64,000 nucleotides of DNA from assembly GCA_020883125.1 (NCBI GenBank), contig JAHREW010000001.1, forward strand, positions 213,673-277,672, written 5' to 3'. This stretch comes from Microcoleus sp. CAWBG506 (GTDB taxonomy: Bacteria; Cyanobacteriota; Cyanobacteriia; Cyanobacteriales; Microcoleaceae). Of this stretch, positions 57,063 through 64,000 are shown piece by piece. Below the pieces are notes generated by a model. The model did not search any database. It was not told the origin of the DNA and worked only from the letters and a program-made list of their open reading frames with translations. Position numbers and translations under genes: made by a program. Position 1 is the stretch's first letter; each line of letters opens with the position of its first letter.

Positions 57063-58442
57063 ATGGCTACTGGTATTTCAAAACAACAATCAAAAGGTCA
57101 AACTACATCTAATATTAATGAAAGTTCCTTAAAAAATAGTTTAGATGTGTGTTTTTTATATCCAGGTAAACAGCCTGCTAGTGAAGTTTTAGGTACTAAT
57201 AAAGCTAAATGTGTAAAATTGTGGGCTAACAACCAACAGCAAAGTGCGCTGGATGAGAACCGTATTTACTATGGTGATAATTTGCCAATCTTAGCAAATT
57301 TAATCCAAGATAATTATGTTAAAGGTAAAGTAAAATTAATTTATATAGATCCGCCTTTTGCAACTAAAAGTATATTTAAATCTCGTTCTCAGACTGATGC
57401 TTATTCTGATTTATTGGCAGGCAACAACTATATTGAATTTGTTCGTAAAAGGTTGATACTGTTGAGAGAGTTATTAGCTGATGACGGCTCAATATATGTC
57501 CATCTTGATGAGAATATGGCATTTTATATCAAGGTGATTATGGATGAAATTTTTGGTCAACGCAATTTTAGAAATTGGATTACTCGCAAAAAATGCAACC
57601 CTAAAAATTATACAAAAAAGACTTACGGAAATGTTTCAGATTTTATATTATTTTATAGTAAATCAGATACCTATGTCTGGAATCGTCCTGTTGAAGAATG
57701 GACAGATAAGCGGGCAAATAAAGAATATGAATACATTGAAAAAGAAACTGGACGGCGATACAAAAAGGTTCCGATTCATGCGCCAGGAGTGCGAAATGGC
57801 GAAACAGGAAAGTCTTGGAGAGGGATGAATCCGCCACCGGGAAAACATTGGCAGTTTCTACCTCAAACACTAGATGAGATGGATGCTAGAGGCGAAATAT
57901 ATTGGTCTGCGACTGGAAATCCCCGTCGCAAGATATATTTGGATAGTAGTAGTGGGATTCCCGTACAAGATATTTGGCTTGAGTTTCGCGATGCTCACAA
58001 TCAGAATATTAAAATTACAGGTTATCCAACTGAAAAAAACCGCGATCTACTTAGTAGAATTATTCAAGCTTCATCAAATCCTGATGATTTAGTGCTTGAT
58101 TGCTTTGTCGGTTCGGGTACGACTTTGAGTGTTGCTTCGGAGTTTGGGAGGAGATGGATAGGAATTGATAATAGTTCGGAGGCGATCGCCACTACTTTGC
58201 ACCGTTTTGCTAAGGGTTGTGAACGCATGGGTGCTTTTGTCAGCCAGCCAACATCCCTACACCAGAATACATCAAATGACGAGTCTCGACAATTATCGCT
58301 TTTTAACTTAGATGAATGTCGGTTTAAGGCTGAGTCTATACCTGAAAAAAGCGAGATAGTTAATAACTTTGCTCTTTATGCAACTGATTCCTTTGCTGGG
58401 GAACTAGAAGATATTGTGAAGCAATGGATAGAATGGCAGTAG
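57063..58442 (+). CDS. Site-specific DNA methyltransferase (amino-MTase, beta class)
   Basis: A 459-residue N6-adenine or N4-cytosine methyltransferase. The catalytic motif IV (LIYIDPPFATKSIF) comes before the SAM-binding motif I (LVLDCFVGSGTTLSVASEFG), the beta-class order. GRRWIGIDNSSEAI follows. ATG 57063 has GGAG nine bases upstream and is preferred to ATG 57033, which would overlap the nuclease gene. The middle (RKKCNPKNYTKKTYGNVSDF onward) is the target-recognition region. AT-rich codon use differs from neighbours and suggests horizontal gain of the R-M pair. It should methylate the site cut by the preceding endonuclease. Confidence 0.88.
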   Translation: MATGISKQQSKGQTTSNINESSLKNSLDVCFLYPGKQPASEVLGTNKAKCVKLWANNQQQSALDENRIYYGDNLPILANLIQDNYVKGKVKLIYIDPPFATKSIFKSRSQTDAYSDLLAGNNYIEFVRKRLILLRELLADDGSIYVHLDENMAFYIKVIMDEIFGQRNFRNWITRKKCNPKNYTKKTYGNVSDFILFYSKSDTYVWNRPVEEWTDKRANKEYEYIEKETGRRYKKVPIHAPGVRNGETGKSWRGMNPPPGKHWQFLPQTLDEMDARGEIYWSATGNPRRKIYLDSSSGIPVQDIWLEFRDAHNQNIKITGYPTEKNRDLLSRIIQASSNPDDLVLDCFVGSGTTLSVASEFGRRWIGIDNSSEAIATTLHRFAKGCERMGAFVSQPTSLHQNTSNDESRQLSLFNLDECRFKAESIPEKSEIVNNFALYATDSFAGELEDIVKQWIEWQ

Positions 58443-58507
58443 CAGCGTAGAAAAGAATTCACACTATAGTGCCACATCCCACAAATTAGATCGACTTATC
58501 ATAAAAT

Positions 58508-60326
58508 TTATCGCCATTCACCCTGAAGCGTAAAAGCGGCCCAATAATAAGGAGAATGCCACTTTTCCTGCTTCCATAGTTCCAATTGCGCCGCCCTTAA
58601 AGCTGCCGCTGGTGTTAACCCTTTTTGCAGCATTCCCTGATAGAAACTCGACATTAACGTAGCCGTACCTTCATCGTCCACACTCCACAAACTTACCACC
58701 ACTCGCTGAGCCCCAGCATACATAAATCCCCGCGTCAATCCCACCATGCCCTCGCCTTGAATGTTCTGCCCCAATCCGGTTTGACACGCACTTAACACTA
58801 CTAATTCTGCTGATAATTTGAGATTAAAAATATCAGTAAGTCGCAGAAACCCATTTAAGGGATTTCCCTTTTCATCTACTAGCGACAAGATGACTCCTGA
58901 GAGTTCCGGATGAGCGCTATTCGCTAAACCGTGAGTGGCAAAATGAATGATTTTATATTGGCTTAAATTTGAGCTATTTGCTGTGGCGCGACTGGCTGAA
59001 AAATCCAAAGATTCGGTGCGAGAATTGGCGGGGACTAATGCTTGAATAATTTGAGCTTCTTGGCGAGTAAATTTTAAACGGTTAAAATGTCTGCCATTAT
59101 CGCCTCTGGAGCGACTTAAACCGGGATTTGCTGATTCTACCGCTTGCTCAGTGGTGGCTGAAGAAGGGTTTTTAATTCGTTCGTCGTTACCGCTAAAAAC
59201 AGGATCTGCGAGAATTGCTCAAGTCCGAGTAGGAGCTTGTCTGTCACTGTAGTTTTGTCTTAAGATTCCCAAGGTGGAAGCGTTCGGCAACAGCACGATT
59301 TCATGGTCTACTATTAAAGGCGGATTCCCATTTTCACCGGATTTTCCGGGGAGCGAAAGGGCGGCAAAGGGAAGATAATTCAAAACACCATCGCCAACTA
59401 TCAGCAGGCGTTTTTGAGCGAGTTGGGCAGCGACGGGCTGTAAAATGATTTTACTGAGGGCGTTGTTAGCTTCAGCGACTCGATCGGGGATGTTTCGGAT
59501 GCGCGGATTAGTCACAGCATCGCGGAAATTGCGGGCGGCTGTTTCGATGTCGGCAGTTGTGGGTAATTCATAACTGGTGATGCTGGTTTTACTCACAGCC
59601 CAGAGATAGCTGCGCTCTTTCCCTAAAGAATACTGAAGTAAAATTGTATTCTCATCGAGGATTTGTTGTTGAATCTGTCGAAGAGTTAGGGGTTGCGGTT
59701 GGGTGAGGGCGGCGTACCGGGGGCTGGTGGTGCGGATTTGGGTTTGAATGTCCTGATATTGTGCGATTAAAGTTTGTCGCTGCTGTTCTAATTCTGCCGA
59801 TGTTGTTGAGGGTGGTAGCTTCCCCACGGCGATCGCCCACCGCCCGAAACAGGGGAAGGGACTGGGTATAATACTCTAGCGCTTTCTGGTTCTCTCCCAA
59901 TGTTGAGTAGACATTGCCAATGCGGTTGAGGGTCATCGCTTCCCCAAGACGATCGCCCACTGCCCGACTCAGGGAAACCGACTCGGTGTAATAATCTAGA
60001 GCTTTCTGGTTTTCTCCCAAATCTGAGTAGACTCTGTCCAGAGCAAAGAGGCTAGTTGCTTGCCGTTCATTGTTCCCCACTTCTCGATACAGCTTCAATG
60101 CTTCTTCAAGTTTAGCGATCGCACCTTTTAAAGATTCCGCCGTCCCCTGCTGGTAAAGTTCACGCGCTTCTGTAAAGGCTCTTTCAGCAGCCGCCGCAGC
60201 GTTTCCCCCGGACTGCTGCGATACCCCTTGACTACTTTGCATCGCACTGGGTGCCGCCACCGCCGGAACTCCTAGCAAGATACTCGCACCTACAGCTATC
60301 CCCCAAACCCAAAGCCTGAGATTCAT
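58508..60326 (-). pseudogene. TPR-CHAT protein gene with internal deletion, frameshift and TGA
   Basis: The 5' part encodes a signal peptide (LRLWVWGIAVGASILLGVPA) and TPRs (GENQKALDYYTESVSLSRAV, GENQKALEYYTQSLPLFRAV). Near 59825 the TPR frame (TTLNNIG) is joined out of frame to the CHAT linker (SAELEQQRQTLIAQYQDIQT), with the expected later TPRs missing. The CHAT domain follows in one frame except for TGA at 59219-59221 (PTRT-stop-AILADPVFS). The catalytic His (IIHFATHGLA) and Cys (VVLSACQTGLGQ) of the caspase-like domain are intact. CHAT-TPR proteins are predicted proteases in peptidase and conflict systems. Here no complete product can be made. Confidence 0.87.
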
Positions 60327-60332
60327 AAACAC

Positions 60333-60995
60333 CCGCCTTAAACAAGACCTTGTTAACCGGCATCATAGTCGATTTGGTAAGGACACCGCACCGTGCCGTG
60401 TTTCTGCACTTCATAAACCTCGGATACGCTCTAACAGGTAAAATCAACCGAATTGGATGATGAAATTCTCCTTGCGAGTGCAATTAGGATATAACCATCG
60501 ACAAAACGCCAACGGAGGACACGGCAATCCCAATTGGTGTCAACTTAACGTACAACCAATAGTCCGGCAGGGGTTTAAACCCCTGCCGATGGAGCGAAAG
60601 TCCTCTCAAAGAGGACTAATGAGTTCTTCATTCCTCTTGGAGAGGACTTTCACTATTAGACAGGGAATTGATTCCCTGGCGGACTGCCGGGTGAGTGGGA
60701 GGACTAATGAGTTCTTCATTCCTCTTGGAGAGGACTTTCACTATTAGACAGGGAATTGATTCCCTGGCGGACTGCCGGGTGAGTGGGAGGACTAATAAGT
60801 TCTTCAGTCCTCTTTGAGGGGACTTTTGCTATTAGACTAGACAGGGAATTGATTCCCTGGCGGACTGCCGGGTGAGTGGGAGGACTGACCGACTAAAAAC
60901 TTAAGTTGACACCAATGAAGACGACACTGCGGTGTCCCGATCGTTTGGCTTTACTCACTCTCAAATCTACTATCTAATATTTTTTGGTGCAGTCC
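60333..60995. repeat. Intergenic region with 88-bp tandem repeats
   Basis: Units start at 60612, 60700 and 60788 (periods 88, 88) with the last of 93 bp to 60880. Each contains tgagttcttcattcctcttg-like, agaggactttcactattaga and the palindrome cagggaattgattccctg. Just before them a separate palindrome ggcaggggtttaaacccctgcc-like lies at about 60564-60588. No gene is seen; the last 100 bases should hold the promoter of the PMT gene. Confidence 0.88.
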
Positions 60996-62510
60996 ATGAA
61001 AGCGAACAAAAAACTATTCAACCAATCGAATTTTGTTTTTACCCTGGGAATGCTCGCTGTGTTCCTCATGTCCTTAACTCTCCGTTTTTGGGAACTAGAG
61101 CGATTTAACACTTTCGTATTTGACGAAGTTTACTACGCGAAATTTGCCAACGATTATCTCACCAAAACTCCTTTTTTCAACGCTCACCCGCCTCTGAGCC
61201 AGTACATAATTGCCGTTGGCATCTGGCTCGGCACTCACCTCCCCTTCGGCAAAACAGCCGTCAACAGTCTGGCTGGCTCCCTGCTTTCCCCTTGGGATTA
61301 CCGCTGGCTGAATGCCCTCACAGGTTCCTTTATTCCGCTAGTTGTGGGAGCCCTAGCTTATCAGCTAGTTCGCCGCCGCACCTTTGCTTTTCTGGCTGCT
61401 TTATTTATCGCCTGTGACGGTTTGTTTTTAGTTGAATCTCGCTATGCACTGAATAACATTTATCTAGTTTTATTGGGAATATTAGGTCAAATATTTATTT
61501 TAAAATCAGTGGAAACAGAAGGCAAAAACCGCTGGGTTTTGCTAGGGCTATCTGGCGCTAGTTTCGGTGCTGCTGCTGCTATTAAATGGAACGGATTATG
61601 GTTTCTTTTTGGAACTTATTTAATTTTAATCTGCGCTTGGGTAGTGGATCTTACTCAACAAAATCAAGAAGAACCAGAACTCGAAAACCAGGAATTATCA
61701 AAAATGCTTTCGGCGGTAAGTCCAGTCCAAAAATTGACTAAACTCAATGTTTTAGAAGTAGGGCTAAGTTTAGCTATTATTCCTATTGTAGTTTACAGCA
61801 TCTCTTGGATTCCTCACCTACACTTTAATCCAACTCCCGATTTCTGGCAGATGCAAACAGAGATTTTGACTTATCACCAGCGGATTAAGAGCGGCCCAGA
61901 CGTGCATCCTTACTGTTCCGCGTGGTACGGTTGGCCTCTGATGCTGCGCCCGATAGTTTACTTCTACAAAACTGCTACGAATAATTCACAACCAGACCCT
62001 GTTTTGCCACCTCTGCCAACTGGTGCGACTAAGGTAATCTTTGACGTTCACGCCATGGGGAATCCGATGCTTTGGTGGCTGTCAACTTTAGCTTTAATAT
62101 TAATAGCAGTAATTTTGGTTAACCGCTTTTGGGTTTGGCGACAAACCCGCAATGAGGATTCTGTTACTCTCCTGGAACAGCAGCAGCTATTTGTGTTTCC
62201 GCCCACTACTGAAATGTGGTTAATGTTATACTTAATAGTTAACTGGGCTGCTAATTTGCTGCCTTGGGTAAAGGTGACTCGCTGCGTATTTTTGTATCAT
62301 TATATGGGATGTTCTGTGTTTGCAACGCTGGCACTTGCTTGGTGGACTGACAGGTGGATTAATAGTCATCAAAATCGTCTCCGAGGGATGGCGGTGACAA
62401 TTATTTTTATGGTTTTGGGTGGTTTTGCTTTCTGGATGCCTATTTATTTGGGACTCCCTTTGTCGGAACTTGAATGGAAAATTAGGATGTGGCTTCCCTC
62501 TTGGATTTAA
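60996..62510 (+). CDS. Phospholipid-carrier-dependent glycosyltransferase, PMT family
   Basis: A 504-residue polytopic membrane enzyme of the protein O-mannosyltransferase (GT39) group. The catalytic loop is FNTFVFDEVYYAKFANDYLT with Asp-Glu, followed by FFNAHPPLSQYIIAVGIWLG. Multiple hydrophobic helices continue, with WNGLWFLFGTYLILICAWVV and a C-terminal PMT_4TMC-like part (TRCVFLYHYMGCSVFATLAL). It transfers sugar from a polyprenyl-phosphate donor to protein or lipid on the outer face of the membrane. ATG 60996 is chosen; the in-frame TTG 60984 lacks a ribosome site. Confidence 0.9.
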   Translation: MKANKKLFNQSNFVFTLGMLAVFLMSLTLRFWELERFNTFVFDEVYYAKFANDYLTKTPFFNAHPPLSQYIIAVGIWLGTHLPFGKTAVNSLAGSLLSPWDYRWLNALTGSFIPLVVGALAYQLVRRRTFAFLAALFIACDGLFLVESRYALNNIYLVLLGILGQIFILKSVETEGKNRWVLLGLSGASFGAAAAIKWNGLWFLFGTYLILICAWVVDLTQQNQEEPELENQELSKMLSAVSPVQKLTKLNVLEVGLSLAIIPIVVYSISWIPHLHFNPTPDFWQMQTEILTYHQRIKSGPDVHPYCSAWYGWPLMLRPIVYFYKTATNNSQPDPVLPPLPTGATKVIFDVHAMGNPMLWWLSTLALILIAVILVNRFWVWRQTRNEDSVTLLEQQQLFVFPPTTEMWLMLYLIVNWAANLLPWVKVTRCVFLYHYMGCSVFATLALAWWTDRWINSHQNRLRGMAVTIIFMVLGGFAFWMPIYLGLPLSELEWKIRMWLPSWI

Positions 62511-62547
62511 GTTATACCAGAAGGAAGAAAATTAGAGGAGTGACAAA

Positions 62548-63006
62548 TTGCCCAAAAGAACAGCGGATATAGAAGGGATGGCGCGGACACCTCATCTTGT
62601 TGAACTAAACAAAGAAATCCGTGAATTGATTATAGACTACGCCATAGGAGCGGCAATTTTGGGACTGAATCCCCTCCCAGGAACTTTGACTTTTACATTG
62701 CTGGCTGCTAGTGTGTTGCTGTTAAAGATGATGCGGGATATTGGGGGTAAATGGGGCTATCCGAAGGGTCAAGATGCTTTGGCGATCGGTGGCAATTTTT
62801 TTGGTGGTGTGGGTTCTTTTTGGATTGCGTTTATGGCTTGGATCTCAATGTATGTTGCGGGTTTGTTTGTGCCGTTTGTTGGGGGTTTTGCGGTGGCATC
62901 ATCGCTGTTTGCCCTAACTTGGAGATTGGGACAAGCAACGCATCTTTATTATGCCAGTGGTTGTCAAAAGAGTCAATTGTCTAATATCAAATCTAAAATT
63001 ATTTGA
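62548..63006 (+). CDS. Hypothetical membrane protein
   Basis: A 152-residue protein starting at TTG 62548 with GAGGAG eight bases upstream. Predicted membrane helices are GTLTFTLLAASVLLL and SFWIAFMAWISMYVAGLFVP, with another hydrophobic stretch at FVGGFAVASSLFALTW. The N terminus is charged (IEGMARTPHLVELNKEIREL). I do not recognise the family. It sits 37 bases after the PMT gene and three bases before the lipase, so it is probably in their operon. Confidence 0.65.
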   Translation: MPKRTADIEGMARTPHLVELNKEIRELIIDYAIGAAILGLNPLPGTLTFTLLAASVLLLKMMRDIGGKWGYPKGQDALAIGGNFFGGVGSFWIAFMAWISMYVAGLFVPFVGGFAVASSLFALTWRLGQATHLYYASGCQKSQLSNIKSKII

Positions 63007-63009
63007 GTT

Positions 63010-64000
63010 ATGGTAAAGTATATTAATTTAAAACTTACCCGCCGAAAATTGTTACTTGGAGGATTAGCGGCCGCGTCGGCTGCGACGGCAATACCTGAAT
63101 ATTTGCGCCGTCTAGCAGAAAGCGATCGCCAGAAACAAGTTTTAGCCTTACTCAACGACAGAGATGCCGATAAATTTTTCCAACAAACCTTAGAAGCTGA
63201 TGCTAAAAAAATTAATGAAGCGCGACAAATTCAGGCATCTGTTAAGTTATCTCCCCCACCTATTCCCTACAATCGTGAGATTTCTAAACTGCTGATTCAG
63301 TGCAGCAAATTAGCCACGCAACAGTACCTCAAAGGCAAGATAGATCCTAGCTATAATGGCGATATCAAATCGCTGCCAGCTTACACGGCTCAATTCAAAG
63401 ACTATACTCAAGTTTCTGCGCTCAAAGGAGTAGAAGCGAGTATTTCAGAACAAGTAGAGGTAGATATTCCTCAGTCACCAACATCCCCAAATAGCGATAC
63501 AGATCCCATCGGGGACAATGTTGATAATGCTCAGAAGGCAATTAAAAATACTGCTAAAGAAGTAGTTAAGATAAAAAAGAAAATTCCGGTTTATTTTGGT
63601 TTTGTTCTGAGTTCAAAAAAACACAATATTATTGTGTTTCGTGGTACTCAAAGAACCATTGAATGGATACTTAATATCAATGCCGTTTATGCTACAAACG
63701 ATCGCAAAGTTGCCAGTCCGTTGTATGGTGCTATTCACCCTGGTTTTTCTACAATCTACAGTAATATTTCTGTTCAAACCCTTGAGGCTGCCAAAAAGCT
63801 AAATCCGTCGGTTCCTTGCTACATATCGGGACACAGTTTGGGTGCTGCGATCGCGACTCTAGCTGCGATCGACATTGCGGTGAATATTCCTCGATTGCAA
63901 AAGCAAGTCCAGTTGTACACTTATGCTAGCCCCAGGGTAGGCGATCGAGTTTTTGCCAGAGAGCACAATCGAGTTGTACCCAACAGCTATCGAGTGGTGA
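63010..64000 (+). CDS. Lipase family (class 3) protein, Tat-like signal, cut by the window end
   Basis: The frame is open to the last base; 330 codons are visible. The N terminus LTRRKLLLGGLAAASAATAI has a twin-arginine-like RR and hydrophobic core, suggesting Tat export. Around residue 275 is the nucleophile elbow PCYISGHSLGAAIATLAAID with the catalytic Ser, preceded by IIVFRGTQRTIEWI (oxyanion region) and followed by YTYASPRVGDRVFAREH. It matches class 3 alpha/beta-hydrolase lipases. The catalytic Asp and His are beyond or near the end. Extracytoplasmic lipid or ester hydrolysis is expected. Confidence 0.88.
   Translation, partial: MVKYINLKLTRRKLLLGGLAAASAATAIPEYLRRLAESDRQKQVLALLNDRDADKFFQQTLEADAKKINEARQIQASVKLSPPPIPYNREISKLLIQCSKLATQQYLKGKIDPSYNGDIKSLPAYTAQFKDYTQVSALKGVEASISEQVEVDIPQSPTSPNSDTDPIGDNVDNAQKAIKNTAKEVVKIKKKIPVYFGFVLSSKKHNIIVFRGTQRTIEWILNINAVYATNDRKVASPLYGAIHPGFSTIYSNISVQTLEAAKKLNPSVPCYISGHSLGAAIATLAAIDIAVNIPRLQKQVQLYTYASPRVGDRVFAREHNRVVPNSYRVV

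Noticed and set aside
16362-59221. Stop-codon reassignment or selenocysteine to explain the in-frame TGA/TAG/TAA codons
   Set aside because: All three stops occur as lesions and also serve as normal ends of intact genes here. No SECIS-like structure was seen, and the expected residues differ (Tyr, Leu or Trp).
60457-60747. 96-codon plus-strand frame near the 88-bp repeats
   Set aside because: It is composed of tandem-repeat DNA and shows no protein-like composition beyond that.
1-64000. tRNA, rRNA or known riboswitch genes
   Set aside because: I looked for T-loop/acceptor patterns and common riboswitch cores in the gaps and saw none that I could support by eye; a covariance-model scan would settle it.

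Overview
The window is chromosomal DNA of a filamentous cyanobacterium. The HIP1 octamer gcgatcgc recurs throughout. Photosynthesis and cell-wall genes (acsF, an SLH-domain protein) sit among typical cyanobacterial families: a bifunctional Rel, a group 2 sigma factor, Uma2, MASE1-cyclases, TPR-CHAT, a VMAP-type STAND ATPase and a probable PatD. The abundance of dispersed palindromes, heptamer repeats and decayed genes suggests an Oscillatoriales/Microcoleus-like genome. That placement is inference; no rRNA or tRNA is visible to fix it.

Layout. 1-9.5 kb: NUDIX, gpsA, rel, a PatD-like gene, a zinc-ribbon protein, a fused Dpp/Opp-type ABC ATPase, a sigma factor, a GNAT. 9.5-20 kb: a dead AEC transporter, phosphomannomutase, hexose-6-phosphate mutarotase, a clipped M15-like fragment, NTF2-like/GST/TrhO genes, a Cache histidine kinase broken by one TGA, and a glutamine amidotransferase. 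20-29 kb: an M23-RTX protein divergent from a large STAND ATPase, two DUF202 proteins, a TauE exporter pair, cysK and cysA. 29-42 kb: Uma2, acs, toxin/antitoxin remnants, class II aldolase, VOC, a flavoprotein downstream of a rubredoxin with a premature stop, ChaB-like, deacetylase, SLH and acetoacetate-decarboxylase-like genes. 42-54 kb: a 1022-residue membrane protein with about eight internal repeats, a gene split by a small element, proS carrying an in-frame palindromic repeat array, and a tandem pair of MASE1-PAS-cyclases (first broken, second intact). 54-64 kb: rpmB, acsF, a restriction-modification pair whose nuclease is frameshifted in an A8 tract, a decayed TPR-CHAT gene, a PMT-family glycosyltransferase, and a lipase running off the end.

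Two themes stand out. First, at least seven genes are interrupted by one or a few frameshifts or stops while their reading frames stay well conserved on both sides; all three stop codons are used, which argues for recent decay or assembly error rather than recoding. Second, short palindromic repeats have entered or clipped genes: inside proS in frame, inside a conserved hypothetical with a 3-bp target duplication, at the end of the M15-like gene, and as a 166-bp tandem duplication copying the 3' end of the mutarotase gene.

The ordinary functional groups are sulfur metabolism (cysA, cysK, TauE), central carbon and sugar metabolism (gpsA, PMM/PGM, mutarotase, acs), signalling (Rel, sigma factor, cyclase, kinase) and conflict/defence (STAND ATPase, R-M pair, CHAT, TA remnants).
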